Assembly: GCA_945833925.1 (NCBI GenBank)
Contig: CAMAFX010000010.1
Location: 1 to 54,068 of the forward strand
Direction of reading: 5' to 3'
Origin: an uncultured Prevotellaceae bacterium
GTDB lineage: Bacteria; Bacteroidota; Bacteroidia; Bacteroidales; Bacteroidaceae
Length of the DNA stretch: 54,068 bases
The position numbers were made by a program, and so were the translations under genes. The notes below the pieces were generated by a model, which was not told where the DNA came from, did no database searches, and saw nothing but the letters and a program-made list of their open reading frames with translations. Shown here piece by piece: positions 37,321 to 46,010 of the stretch. The stretch's first letter is position 1. The number at the start of each line of letters is the position of its first letter.

Positions 37321-38838
37321 ATGGCAAAGAAAGCACTTTTGATGATTCTCGATGGATGGGGAATCGGAAACAAGACAAAGAGTGACGTAATCTACAGCAC
37401 TCCTACTCCTTACATGGATTACCTGAACCAGACATATCCCAACAGCAAGTTGATGACTTGTGGCGAAAACGTTGGTTTGCCCGATGGTCAGATGGGAAAC
37501 TCAGAGGTTGGTCACCTAAACATTGGTGCTGGACGTATCGTTTACCAGGACCTCGTAAAGATTAACCGTGCATGTGCTGATGGCAGCATTCTCAAGAACA
37601 AGGAGATTGTTTCTGCATACGAATACGCAAAGCAGAACGGCAAGAGCATTCACCTTATGGGTTTGACATCAAACGGTGGCGTACACTCATCACTCGACCA
37701 TCTGTTCACACTCATTGACATAAGCAAGACCTACGGCATCAAGAGTACCTTCGTACATTGCTTTATGGATGGTCGCGACACAGACCCAAAGAGTGGTAAG
37801 GGCTTTATCCAGCAGGTAACCGACAAGTGTGCAGAGGTTCCAGGTGCAGCGATTGCAAGCATCGTTGGCCGCTTCTATGCAATGGACCGCGACAAGCGCT
37901 GGGAGCGTGTCAAGACAGCTTACGACCTCTTGATCAGTGCAGAGGGCAAGCAGTCTGCCAACATGGTTGAGGCAATGCAGGAAAGTTACGATGAGGGTGT
38001 GACAGACGAGTTCATCAAGCCAATCAACAACAGCACTGTAGATGGCACTATCAAAGAGGGCGATGTAGTAATCTTCTTCAACTATCGTAACGACCGTGCA
38101 AAGGAACTTACCATCGTACTCACACAGCAGGATATGGAAGAACAGGGTATGAAGACAATCCCAGGACTCCAGTACTACTGTATGACCCCATACGACGCAA
38201 GTTTCACCGGTGTACACATCCTCTTCCCAAAGGAAAACGTAGAGAACACCCTTGGCGAGTACCTTGCAAGCAAGGGTCTGAAGCAGCTTCACACGGCAGA
38301 GACAGAGAAGTACGCACACGTCACATTCTTCTTCAACGGTGGTCGTGAGACTCCATACGAAGGCGAGGAGCGCATCCTTGTTGCAAGTCCAAAGGTTGCC
38401 ACATACGACCTTAAGCCAGAGATGTCGGCATTCGAGGTTAAGGACAAACTCGTTGCTGCTATTCAGGAGAACAAGTTCGACTTCATCGTTGTCAACTTTG
38501 CAAACGGCGATATGGTTGGTCATACTGGTATCTACGAGGCAATCGAGAAGGCAGTTGTGGCAGTTGACCAGTGTGTAAAGGAGGTTGTCGAGACAGCAAA
38601 GGCAACAGACTACGAGGTAGTCATCATCGCAGACCACGGAAATGCAGACAATGCTCTCAATGCTGATGGTACACCAAACACAGCACACTCGCTCAACCCT
38701 GTTCCATTCATCTACGTAACAGAGAACAAGGATGCCAAGGTAGAGGACGGTGTACTTGCAGACGTAGCACCAAGTATCCTCCACATCATGGGACTTGAGC
38801 AGCCTGCAGACATGACAGGTAAGTGCCTGATCAAGTAA
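37321..38838 (+). CDS. gpmI: 2,3-bisphosphoglycerate-independent phosphoglycerate mutase
   Basis: Glycolytic enzyme interconverting 3- and 2-phosphoglycerate, an alkaline-phosphatase-fold metalloenzyme using two Mn ions. The 505 residues match the family: [11 protein letters not shown], the phospho-Ser motif [17 protein letters not shown] and [38 protein letters not shown] and [10 protein letters not shown] supply the rest. Its codon bias is that of a highly expressed gene. It is monocistronic, with its own -7 box and a terminator. Confidence 0.97.
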   Translation: MAKKALLMILDGWGIGNKTKSDVIYSTPTPYMDYLNQTYPNSKLMTCGENVGLPDGQMGNSEVGHLNIGAGRIVYQDLVKINRACADGSILKNKEIVSAYEYAKQNGKSIHLMGLTSNGGVHSSLDHLFTLIDISKTYGIKSTFVHCFMDGRDTDPKSGKGFIQQVTDKCAEVPGAAIASIVGRFYAMDRDKRWERVKTAYDLLISAEGKQSANMVEAMQESYDEGVTDEFIKPINNSTVDGTIKEGDVVIFFNYRNDRAKELTIVLTQQDMEEQGMKTIPGLQYYCMTPYDASFTGVHILFPKENVENTLGEYLASKGLKQLHTAETEKYAHVTFFFNGGRETPYEGEERILVASPKVATYDLKPEMSAFEVKDKLVAAIQENKFDFIVVNFANGDMVGHTGIYEAIEKAVVAVDQCVKEVVETAKATDYEVVIIADHGNADNALNADGTPNTAHSLNPVPFIYVTENKDAKVEDGVLADVAPSILHIMGLEQPADMTGKCLIK

Positions 38839-38910
38839 AGCCGCCTGCCCCCGATGGGGAATGTAAATAGAATAAAGTGTGAATAACAATTTGTTATATA
38901 AAACAGACTG

Positions 38911-38939
38911 AAGCCCCTCCCCAAAAGGGAGGGGTTTCT
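38911..38939 (+). terminator. Rho-independent terminator of gpmI
   Basis: CCCCTCCC (38914-38921) pairs with GGGAGGGG (38927-38934) across CAAAA, followed by TTT-CTC. It lies about 75 bases after gpmI. Confidence 0.75.
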
Positions 38940-38993
38940 CATATATTGCAAGCCAAACTCTTTAATATTGAGAATCCACCACAAAGACACGCT

Positions 38994-39662
38994 ATGGCAA
39001 ACGTTAACATAGAAAAAGCCTGGAAGGAACGCCTTCAGGAGGAGTTCGACAAACCATACTTCGAGGAACTGATAATGTTCGTGAAACAGGAGTATGCCGC
39101 TGGCACATGCTACCCGCCAGGCAGACTCATCTTCAACGCCTTCAACACCACTCCATTTGACGAGGTGAAGGTTGTCATCCTTGGACAGGATCCCTACCAC
39201 GAACCAGGTCAGGCGCACGGACTATGCTTCAGCGTACCGGATGGAGTCCAGTTTCCTCCCTCATTGAGAAACATCTTTCAGGAGATACAGAGCGAATACA
39301 AGGATACGCCAGCACCGCTGACTGGAAGCCTTGAACGCTGGGCAAAGCAAGGAGTGTTTCTGCTGAACACGTGCCTTAGCGTCAGAGCCCATCAGGCGAA
39401 CAGCCACTCTGGTCACGGATGGGAGACATTCACGGATGCGGTAATAAGGAAGATTGCAAACGAAAAGGAAGGCGTTGTCTTTATGTTGTGGGGAGCACCG
39501 GCAGGCAAGAAAGCTGCTTTCATTGATACCACAAGGCACCTTGTACTGAAGTCAGCCCACCCCAGCCCGTTGAGCGCCTACAGAGGCTTCTTCGGCAACC
39601 ACCACTTTGAACTCTGCAACCAATACCTAAAGGATAAAGGAAAGGAACCCATACAATGGTAA
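38994..39662 (+). CDS. ung: Uracil-DNA glycosylase
   Basis: Removes uracil from DNA. The 222 residues have the family-1 motifs VVILGQDPYHEPGQAHGLCF (water-activating Asp), VFLLNTCLSVRAHQANSH and the catalytic-His loop HPSPLSAYRGFFG. ATG 38994 (MANVNIEKAW) gives the normal length; the 16 residues open upstream run back to a TTG and are not family-like. It overlaps the DUF3109 gene by 7 bases. Confidence 0.95.
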   Translation: MANVNIEKAWKERLQEEFDKPYFEELIMFVKQEYAAGTCYPPGRLIFNAFNTTPFDEVKVVILGQDPYHEPGQAHGLCFSVPDGVQFPPSLRNIFQEIQSEYKDTPAPLTGSLERWAKQGVFLLNTCLSVRAHQANSHSGHGWETFTDAVIRKIANEKEGVVFMLWGAPAGKKAAFIDTTRHLVLKSAHPSPLSAYRGFFGNHHFELCNQYLKDKGKEPIQW

Positions 39663-40213
39663 ACGACATACCTTCAATGATAATCGTGAATGACGTGCTG
39701 GTGTCAACAGACATCATCACCGAGTATTTCTCCTGCGACATCGATAGTTGCCATGGGCAGTGCTGCGAGGAGGGAAACGCCGGAGCGCCTGTCACCCTTG
39801 ACGAAGTGGCATACATAGAGGAGCAACTCGACAGCATCTGGCCTCAGATGACTGCTAAAGCACAATCGGTAGTAGAGAAGCAGGGCGTTGCCTATAGCGA
39901 CCCTGAGGGCGAACTCGTGACGAGTATCTGCAACGGGCGCGACTGCTGTTTCCGTGGTCCCAAGGGATGCCTTCTCAAGGAGCGTCCCATCAGTTGCTTC
40001 CTCTACCCTATCCGCGAGAAACTGTTAGGCGGAAATGTGGTGGCACTAAACTACGACCGCTGGAGCATCTGCAAGGCAGCCACCATCAAGGGCAAGGCAG
40101 AGAATACGCCCGTGTACAGGTTCCTTCGCGAACCTCTCATACGTCGTTTCGGCGAAGAATGGTACGACGAACTGTGCGCCATTGCCGACGAACTAATGAA
40201 ACAAAAAGACTAA
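39656..40213 (+). CDS. DUF3109 family cysteine-rich protein
   Basis: A 185-residue soluble protein of DUF3109. Cysteines are clustered: FSCDIDSCHGQCCEEG near 26-41, SICNGRDCCFRGPKGC near 90-105 and a PISCFLYPIR block. The spacing resembles YkgJ-type putative Fe-S/zinc proteins. The function is unknown. Its start overlaps the end of ung, so it is translated from the same mRNA. A strong terminator follows. Confidence 0.82.
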   Translation: MVNDIPSMIIVNDVLVSTDIITEYFSCDIDSCHGQCCEEGNAGAPVTLDEVAYIEEQLDSIWPQMTAKAQSVVEKQGVAYSDPEGELVTSICNGRDCCFRGPKGCLLKERPISCFLYPIREKLLGGNVVALNYDRWSICKAATIKGKAENTPVYRFLREPLIRRFGEEWYDELCAIADELMKQKD

Positions 40214-40223
40214 GACAAATAAG

Positions 40224-40264
40224 AATCGCGGTGTGAATCAAAAGACTCACACCGCGATTTTTCT
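40224..40264 (+). terminator. Rho-independent terminator after the ung-DUF3109 pair
   Basis: A perfect 13-bp stem, AATCGCGGTGTGA (40224-40236) with TCACACCGCGATT (40247-40259), followed by TTTTCTC. A second C5/G5 hairpin at 40300-40318, nearer the pyrH stop, may serve the other strand but lacks a T tract there. Confidence 0.9.
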
Positions 40265-40327
40265 CCTCTGTAGTCAGGCAGACTATTTCATAGCTTATTC
40301 CCCCTTGGGGTTAGGGGGCTACAATAA

Positions 40328-41035
40328 TCAGTTGTGAACAAGAGTACCTATCTCCTCGCCTTCCATGACGCGCTTCAGGTTGCCGAGGATATCCATATTG
40401 AAGACATAGATAGGAAGATTGTTCTGCATACACATTGCGGTAGCAGTAATATCCATCACCTTCAGACCCTTTGCAATGACATCCTGATATGTGATTTCCT
40501 GATACTTGGTGGCTGTAGGATCCTTCTCTGGGTCGGCAGTATAGACACCGTCCACGCGAGTGCCCTTGAGCATCACGTCTGCCTCAATTTCGATACCACG
40601 CAGAGACGAACCGGTGTCTGTCGTGAAGTAAGGGCTACCCGTACCGGCACTCATAATGACAACCTCACCGTTCTCCATAGCCTCTATTGCCTTCCACTTT
40701 GTGTAGAACTCACCTATTGGCTCCATGCGTATGGCTGTAAGCACACGATTCTTCTGACCGATAGCGCCCAATGCGCTCGACAGTGCGAGCGAGTTGATGA
40801 CAGTGGCACACATACCCATCTGGTCACCCTTTACACGGTCGAAGCCCTTGCCGGCTCCAGTCAGACCACGGAAGATATTTCCGCCTCCGATGACGATACC
40901 AATCTGTACGCCCATCTCGGCAATCTCCTTAATCTGCTGAGCATACTGATTAAGACGCTCAACGTTGATACCCTGTTTCTGCTCGCCAGCCAAACTCTCG
41001 CCCGAGAGTTTCAAAAGTATTCTCTTGAATTTCAT
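40328..41035 (-). CDS. pyrH: UMP kinase
   Basis: Phosphorylates UMP to UDP, an amino-acid-kinase-fold hexamer. Its 235 residues include KRILLKLSGESLAG, GIVIGGGNIFRG, RVKGDQMGMCATVINSLAL, GTGSPYFTTDTGSSLRGIEI and GTRVDGVYTADPEKDP. It is 26 bases downstream of the beta-helix protein gene, on the same strand, so it may be read through from the polyphosphate-polymerase-like operon. frr, its usual neighbour in many bacteria, is instead at 45450 on the other strand. Confidence 0.96.
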   Translation of the reverse strand: MKFKRILLKLSGESLAGEQKQGINVERLNQYAQQIKEIAEMGVQIGIVIGGGNIFRGLTGAGKGFDRVKGDQMGMCATVINSLALSSALGAIGQKNRVLTAIRMEPIGEFYTKWKAIEAMENGEVVIMSAGTGSPYFTTDTGSSLRGIEIEADVMLKGTRVDGVYTADPEKDPTATKYQEITYQDVIAKGLKVMDITATAMCMQNNLPIYVFNMDILGNLKRVMEGEEIGTLVHN

Positions 41036-41061
41036 GATTTCATTTTTTATAATCTACTCTA

Positions 41062-42321
41062 CTATTGAGTTATCGTTGCCTCTACAACACCGCCAGTCTT
41101 GGTGTATTTTCCACCAACCTTGATGCCACGGCTCTTGCTTCCGGTGTTAGTAACCTTGGTTACGCCACCTGTCACGGTAAGGTTACCGTCCAACTTTATA
41201 CCCATGCAGCGGTGTGGGTCGTTCGAACATTCGTCCAGTGTGCATCGTGCTCCGGCAGCGACGATGGTTATGAGAGTCGGAACATTTGCATCCACCTCCG
41301 ATATCTCCATATTGAGGTCTGTCTGTATTCCCCTCGAACCGTTGCCGTTAGCGTTTATGGTAATCTCGCCACCAGAGATGGCAATGTCGCCATCAGCCTT
41401 TATTGCCTTGCAGTCCTGACTGGCAATCAGAGCATTTATCTTGCCACCCTTAATGAAAATCTTGCCGTTGTCCTCCTTCTCAGGATCGAGCGTCACATCA
41501 TCGTCAAGATACATAAACTCAGCCTGTATGCCATCGCCTGCCGTATTCTTGTCGATGTTGATCGTACCGCCATTCATCTGAAAATACTGACCTACGTGTA
41601 TTGCATCATTGGCTGCCTTGAGGATATTGATTGTGCCGGCAGACCTCTTCAACTGAAGATATTCCTTTGACGAGATTCCGTGTTTGCTGTTGGCTGTAAT
41701 ATTGAGCGTACCCGAGCCTGTCAGTTCAAGATGGCCCTTGCAATACAGCGCAGCCTTTATGTCGGCATTCATTGCATCAGTCAGACTGTTCACAGTGCCG
41801 TCGGCAAGTTTCATCTCGACACGCTTGCCGCACAATATCTCAATTGGAGCATTCGTCTTGCTTGAACTTGTCAGATTCAGTCCGTCAAGCACAAAGGTGC
41901 ACTTATAGTAGCCCTCGTACACAAGAGAACCGCTTGCGCTCTCGCCCTTCATGTTTATGGTAAACTCCTCGCCCCCAGTCTTAGTGTTCTTGATGACAGC
42001 GTCGGCACCGCTGACACTGATGCTGATACTGTCCTTATATTCGTCAGGACACTGTACGTCAACACTGCCTGCAGAAAAACTCACGCTGATGACGCGTGGA
42101 GCAGGCATGTTTTCACAAAACGTGATACTGTCCACCTCAGCAGTTGCATACTCGCTGCCAGCCACAGTAACCTTCTGCCCGGCGTTGCTGTATGTCATCT
42201 CGCCCAACTCGGTCGTTGTGGCTTTGCCCTTCTGCCACACCTGAGTATATTTCTGTGCAAATGCAGAATTGCACATTGCCAGGGAGAAAAGCAAAAACAA
42301 AACATTCTTTCTCATCGTCAT
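41062..42321 (-). CDS. Cthe_2159-like carbohydrate-binding beta-helix protein
   Basis: A 419-residue exported protein. The signal peptide is MRKNVLFLLFSLAMCNSAFA, after an extra MT. An N-terminal ~60-residue module (WQKGKATTTELGEMTYSNAG, EVDSITF) resembles that of the neighbouring 148-residue protein. The rest is the PF14262 (Cthe_2159) right-handed beta-helix with repeated GG.I.I turns, e.g. KHGISSKEYLQLKRSAGTIN, GGTINIDKNTAGDGIQAEF, ISGGEITINANGNGSRGIQT. Cthe_2159 binds cellulose and acidic polysaccharide with calcium, by literature memory. It is the last structural gene of the VTC-type operon; its ATG shares one base with the preceding stop (TAATG). Confidence 0.85.
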   Translation of the reverse strand: MTMRKNVLFLLFSLAMCNSAFAQKYTQVWQKGKATTTELGEMTYSNAGQKVTVAGSEYATAEVDSITFCENMPAPRVISVSFSAGSVDVQCPDEYKDSISISVSGADAVIKNTKTGGEEFTINMKGESASGSLVYEGYYKCTFVLDGLNLTSSSKTNAPIEILCGKRVEMKLADGTVNSLTDAMNADIKAALYCKGHLELTGSGTLNITANSKHGISSKEYLQLKRSAGTINILKAANDAIHVGQYFQMNGGTINIDKNTAGDGIQAEFMYLDDDVTLDPEKEDNGKIFIKGGKINALIASQDCKAIKADGDIAISGGEITINANGNGSRGIQTDLNMEISEVDANVPTLITIVAAGARCTLDECSNDPHRCMGIKLDGNLTVTGGVTKVTNTGSKSRGIKVGGKYTKTGGVVEATITQ

Positions 42322-42767
42322 TACTTATTGAACTTAATAGACTGGTTACCAATGTTGATTATATAAACACCCTTGGGAAGGTTCTGCAGAGAAATTCTTG
42401 AGGAACCATCCACCTTTGCCATCTGCTGCAACTGGCCGTTGCTTGAGTAGATGCGAAGCAATCCATTTCCGCTCACACTCAGAACACCACCGGAAACCTT
42501 CATCGAAGCCGTCTCCATCGGCATCGACTCGATGGCTGTGGGTGCTTCACTGAAGAACATCTTCTCCATCTCGCTCAGCGGGAACTTAACCTGACCCTCC
42601 GAGGTGTACACCACAACATCGCCTGCCTCGAAGGTAATCTTGCGTATAGAGGCAAGTTCTATGCTCTTTTCCTCATTGTTGTACTTTGCTGTGAGGTACT
42701 TATAATCGTCGGCCATCACATTTGTCGACGAGCCCAGGATAAGGGCTGTAACTAATAGTTTCTTCAT
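42321..42767 (-). CDS. Small exported protein with T9SS type A-like sorting domain
   Basis: 148 residues. A signal peptide (MKKLLVTALILGSSTNVMA) is followed by a short module (ELASIRKITFEAGDVVVYT, FPLSEMEKMFF) repeated at the start of the next protein. A C-terminal ~75 residues look like a Por/T9SS sorting domain: LRIYSSNGQLQQMAKV, SSRISLQNLPKGVYIINIGN, ending SIKFNK. Cargo proteins with such tails are exported and anchored by the T9SS, whose parts PorE and PorQ are in this window. There is little left between signal and tail, so it may be a minimal surface subunit. Confidence 0.75.
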   Translation of the reverse strand: MKKLLVTALILGSSTNVMADDYKYLTAKYNNEEKSIELASIRKITFEAGDVVVYTSEGQVKFPLSEMEKMFFSEAPTAIESMPMETASMKVSGGVLSVSGNGLLRIYSSNGQLQQMAKVDGSSRISLQNLPKGVYIINIGNQSIKFNK

Positions 42768-42772
42768 TTTCT

Positions 42773-43666
42773 TCAGAATTTAAATTTATATCCTACGCTC
42801 ACGGCGTGAAAGCGCTGACGTCCCTCGTCAGTCTCGCACGTAAAGACGTATGCTGCTTCCAGGCTGTGATGTTTGTTTATCTTGTATTCAGTTCCCACCA
42901 TGGTGCGCACCTTTGTCAGATGCATACATTCAGTCAGGTTGTTCTGAGTCTCCACGCTTACAAAAGGACTCCACGCCAGCCGCTTCTTGTCAACCTCCAG
43001 TTTCAGTCGCGTACGCAGAATGTGCGTGTTGGACATGGAAATCGTGTCGCGTTCCTGTCGGTCGGCATAGTCCAGCATCCATCCTTCGGCATACTCGTCC
43101 TTCAACTGATACGACACATTGCCGTCGCCGTCCATCACCTTGTCGTAGCGTACCTTCCACTTCGTCTTGGTCTCATTCTCGTACTGCTCAGGGCGGTGCG
43201 TATACTGATAGCGCTCGCGCAAGGAGATGCGCAGCCATCCTCCAAGCTTGACTGTCGCGTTTGCCTCCACATTGAAACGATGCCTCATCACCCAGTTCGA
43301 CTGAGTGAAGGTCTCCACCTTGTTGTATCCATTCCAGTGGTCATCGTCCACGATGTCGTCCTTGTAGTGGTCGGTCACCTTTGTCTTGAACTTATCTGCA
43401 TTGTATCCGTATAGGAACGAATAACTTGCACCTAACTTAAAATACTTGTTAACCTTATAGCCCAGTTCAGCACCGATTCCCCATCGGTTCACCGTGGTAC
43501 TGTTGTCCTGCATGCGCAGTTCCGTAGACAGTCCCACTGACAGGTTGTGTGGCAGAGCCTTCTCCGCACCCAGTTCAAGCCATGTTCCGAAATCGTCCTT
43601 GTCGCCGGCACTCACGAGCGCAGGCGACAGCAGAAGACAGAACATGACAGCTAATCCTTTTTTCAT
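42773..43666 (-). CDS. DUF2490 outer-membrane beta-barrel protein
   Basis: Predicted outer-membrane barrel of about 297 residues. ATG 43666 (MKKGLAVMFCLLLSPALVSA) begins a proper signal peptide; the frame's earlier ATG at 43687 adds seven residues encoded by a short TGTATATTTTCATA direct repeat. Mature DUF2490 features are GTWLELGAEKALPHNLSVGL, WGIGAELGYKVNKYFKLG, RHRFNVEANATVKLG and the terminal FHAVSVGYKFKF with a C-terminal Phe. Alternate hydrophobic strands fill the protein. It is third in the operon, 5 bases before the T9SS-tailed protein gene, and could form its outer-membrane exit or anchor. Confidence 0.8.
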   Translation of the reverse strand: MKKGLAVMFCLLLSPALVSAGDKDDFGTWLELGAEKALPHNLSVGLSTELRMQDNSTTVNRWGIGAELGYKVNKYFKLGASYSFLYGYNADKFKTKVTDHYKDDIVDDDHWNGYNKVETFTQSNWVMRHRFNVEANATVKLGGWLRISLRERYQYTHRPEQYENETKTKWKVRYDKVMDGDGNVSYQLKDEYAEGWMLDYADRQERDTISMSNTHILRTRLKLEVDKKRLAWSPFVSVETQNNLTECMHLTKVRTMVGTEYKINKHHSLEAAYVFTCETDEGRQRFHAVSVGYKFKF

Positions 43667-43734
43667 ATAATGTATATTTTCATACAATGTATATTTTCAC
43701 CCTTATCAGCAGATAGAACGCAGAAACGATATCA

Positions 43735-44400
43735 TCATCTCACCTTCGAGAGACGTGTCACCTCCATCATGCTGCTACCCTTGTCCATTGGCTCATCATA
43801 GAAGATGCGTATCAGGACACTATCCTTCAGGAAGTCTACCGTGCCGACCTCCACCGACAGAATCTTCAGTCCGGTGCGCTTTTCCAGGTCAGCCTTCAGT
43901 TCCTCGCGCTTGTCGGGAGCAATGAGGTTGACGTTGTCATACTTGATGTATTTCGAGCACGAGTCGCTGATAATCTTGCTCGACTCGAACATATATGCCA
44001 GACCTACGAAGAACACGTTTGCCAGCGCCAGAGAGCATATATTGTCCCATTTCATCTTTATCACCATAGCATTGACAACACTTACCGAAACCAGCATGAA
44101 CAGATATGTCATCTCGCGGATGGGCACAGCCTCGGTACGGTATCTGATGATGCCGAAGATGGCAAACAGTCCGAGTGCAGCACCAGTCTTCAACCTGCTT
44201 CCCTCCATCAGGCTTACCAGCAGGAATATGCTCATTGCCATGATGATGAAGATAAACAGATAGTCGCGGCGCTTGCTCTTTGGGTAATAGAAATAACGCG
44301 CTATCACTCCAACGACAGCAAAATTCAGTACGAGGCGGATCAGCAACGAGATAAAATCGTTCATGTTGCCTGTTTCAAGTCCGAGAAATAATTCTTCCAT
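43735..44400 (-). CDS. DUF4956 membrane protein
   Basis: A 221-residue membrane protein. About four TM spans fall in the first 140 residues (LIRLVLNFAVVGVIARYFYY, DYLFIFIIMAMSIFLLVSLM, and MTYLFMLVSVSVVNAMVI). The family signature GLFAIFGIIRYRTEAVPIREM is present. A soluble C-terminal domain (~150-221) resembles a small alpha/beta fold. DUF4956 genes often sit beside VTC-domain genes, as here. It may handle or sense the polymer made by the VTC protein; that is inference. Confidence 0.82.
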   Translation of the reverse strand: MEELFLGLETGNMNDFISLLIRLVLNFAVVGVIARYFYYPKSKRRDYLFIFIIMAMSIFLLVSLMEGSRLKTGAALGLFAIFGIIRYRTEAVPIREMTYLFMLVSVSVVNAMVIKMKWDNICSLALANVFFVGLAYMFESSKIISDSCSKYIKYDNVNLIAPDKREELKADLEKRTGLKILSVEVGTVDFLKDSVLIRIFYDEPMDKGSSMMEVTRLSKVR

Positions 44401-44459
44401 ATTGTTTTTTGTTTTTGTGTGTTATCAGGATATTATGATTTAAAACCACCTGTGGCGCT

Positions 44460-45236
44460 CTATTCTGCTATGGCAAGTCTCTCGCCTATCAGTCGGCTTA
44501 TCCTCACCAGTTTTGGTTTGAAGAGATTGTGCTTTAGTCCTGGGTTGGTCATCACACTGCCTATGCAGTACTTGCTGAAACCACTCGGTTTTATGCGCAA
44601 CTGGCGCAGTATGTCCAGAATCGGGCTGAAAACGTTGCCGTCGCGCTTCAGTTCCACGATGACCAGTTGGCCCGTACCTGCATCCCTGCCGGTTTCAAAA
44701 TTATGAAACCTCACGTCGAAGTCTATCGTCAGGCGCTCCGTCTTGCCGTAGTTCACAAGTGTTATGCGGTGGAAGTTGTTCTGTACGGTCTCGTGTATGT
44801 CCGACGTCGTGCATCGCGCTCTTTCATACAGAAAGTCAGCCTCGCCCTGTATCTGTCCTTGACCTGGCACACTCACGCGCTTCTTCTTCGTGCGCCCGTG
44901 GTTGTTCTTCGTCTTCACCTCCAGAAACGTCACCCCGCTGTCCATATACGTTCTCACCCTCACCTTCTGTCGTGGTGCACGTCCGTTGTGATGGTCCATA
45001 TAGAAGTGATGGTCGTCGGTGTCCCAGTAAGTTGTCTTGTAGCTCGCTATCTTGCTTCCGCTTGTGTACTGGGCGTAGTACTTGCCCACAGCCAGCTCCA
45101 GCAGTTCGGCAAGTTTTTCCTTGCTTGTCACGAACTTGGTGTCCGTCCGGTTCATCAGTCTTATAGACTTCATCTCCTCGAGAGTGATGGGGGCAAGTTT
45201 CTTCAACGATTCCTTTATACGAAGGTCTGTATCCAT
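44460..45236 (-). CDS. VTC-domain (polyphosphate polymerase-like) protein
   Basis: A 258-residue protein of the VTC domain (PF09359), a triphosphate-tunnel fold; the yeast Vtc4 version polymerises ATP gamma-phosphate into polyphosphate. Visible tunnel-lining motifs are LMNRTDTKFV, APRQKVRVRTY (basic K-R-R), VTFLEVKTKNNHGRTKKKRV (ExK), RLTIDFDVRF, LVIVELKRD (ExK) and FSKYCIGSV. It lacks TM segments and an SPX domain. It is the first gene of the VTC-DUF4956-DUF2490-sorting-domain-beta-helix operon, with its own -7 box. Catalysis is likely but not shown. Confidence 0.83.
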   Translation of the reverse strand: MDTDLRIKESLKKLAPITLEEMKSIRLMNRTDTKFVTSKEKLAELLELAVGKYYAQYTSGSKIASYKTTYWDTDDHHFYMDHHNGRAPRQKVRVRTYMDSGVTFLEVKTKNNHGRTKKKRVSVPGQGQIQGEADFLYERARCTTSDIHETVQNNFHRITLVNYGKTERLTIDFDVRFHNFETGRDAGTGQLVIVELKRDGNVFSPILDILRQLRIKPSGFSKYCIGSVMTNPGLKHNLFKPKLVRISRLIGERLAIAE

Positions 45237-45266
45237 TTTTACTTCTTTAAACGCGCATTAATGTCG

Positions 45267-45274
45267 CAAATATA
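45267..45274 (-). promoter_or_regulatory. Putative -7 box for the VTC operon
   Basis: TATATTTG on the minus strand, 30 bases before ATG 45236. It sits in an A/T-rich divergent region shared with frr. Confidence 0.5.
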
Positions 45275-45304
45275 CAAAAAAAAATATTTAATGGATATAA
45301 AATC

Positions 45305-45335
45305 TTGCAAATTTGAAATAAATCATATACTTTTG
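45305..45335 (+). promoter_or_regulatory. Promoter of frr-rsgA with structured leader
   Basis: TTG (45305-45307), 20 bases, TACTTTTG (45328-45335). This leaves a leader of about 110 bases before ATG 45450, which contains two small hairpins (GAGCAttttGCTC near 45355 and GGGCG...CGCCC near 45383-45403). Confidence 0.6.
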
Positions 45336-45449
45336 CTTTTAGAAAGAGTGAAAAGAGCATTTTGCTCCCAGATGTATCCAATGGGGCGCAACGTGCCGTC
45401 GCCCTGCTACTATATTTAAAATAATAAACAAAAACATACAAGATTAGAC

Positions 45450-46010
45450 ATGATTGAAGTTAAGGAAGTTCTCGCTCACGCAGAAGAGAAGATGGAAGAG
45501 GCTGTAATGTACCTCGAGGAGGCATTGGACCATATCCGTGCCGGAAAGGCTAACGTTAAGATTCTGGACGGAGTGCGCGTCGACAGTTACGGTTCGCTCG
45601 TTCCACTGAACAATGTTGCCAGCATCAACACCCCCGACGCACGCACCATTGCCATCAAACCATGGGACAAGAATATGTTCCGCCCCATTGAGAAGGCTAT
45701 TATGGACAGTAATGTCGGCATCACACCCGAGAACAACGGCGAGATTATCCGCCTCGGCATCCCACCTCTGACCGAGGAGCGCCGCAAGCAGCTCGCAAAG
45801 CAGTGTAAGGGCGAGGCTGAGCAGGCAAAGGTAAGCATTCGCAACGCACGCCGCGACAACATCGAAAAACTCAAGAAGGGCATCAAGGACGGTCTCTCAG
45901 AGGATATCGAGAAGGATGCTGAGGAAGATTTGCAGAAGACTCACGACCGCTACATCAAGAAGATCGACGACCTCTATGCTGCAAAGGAAAAAGAGATTAT
46001 GACTGTCTGA
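45450..46010 (+). CDS. frr: Ribosome recycling factor
   Basis: Releases ribosomes from mRNA after termination, together with EF-G. At 186 residues it has the three-helix-bundle/sandwich family sequence: [62 protein letters not shown] and the C-terminal [26 protein letters not shown] (in part). Its stop shares one base with the start of rsgA (TGATG), so the two are coupled. Confidence 0.96.
   Translation: MIEVKEVLAHAEEKMEEAVMYLEEALDHIRAGKANVKILDGVRVDSYGSLVPLNNVASINTPDARTIAIKPWDKNMFRPIEKAIMDSNVGITPENNGEIIRLGIPPLTEERRKQLAKQCKGEAEQAKVSIRNARRDNIEKLKKGIKDGLSEDIEKDAEEDLQKTHDRYIKKIDDLYAAKEKEIMTV

Noticed and set aside
37690..38889. A 399-codon minus-strand frame
   Set aside because: Antisense to gpmI, a clear and highly expressed core gene; no motif in the reverse translation.
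40299..40320. C5/G5 hairpin as the terminator of pyrH
   Set aside because: On the minus strand it is not followed by a T tract, so terminator function is not supported by sequence alone.
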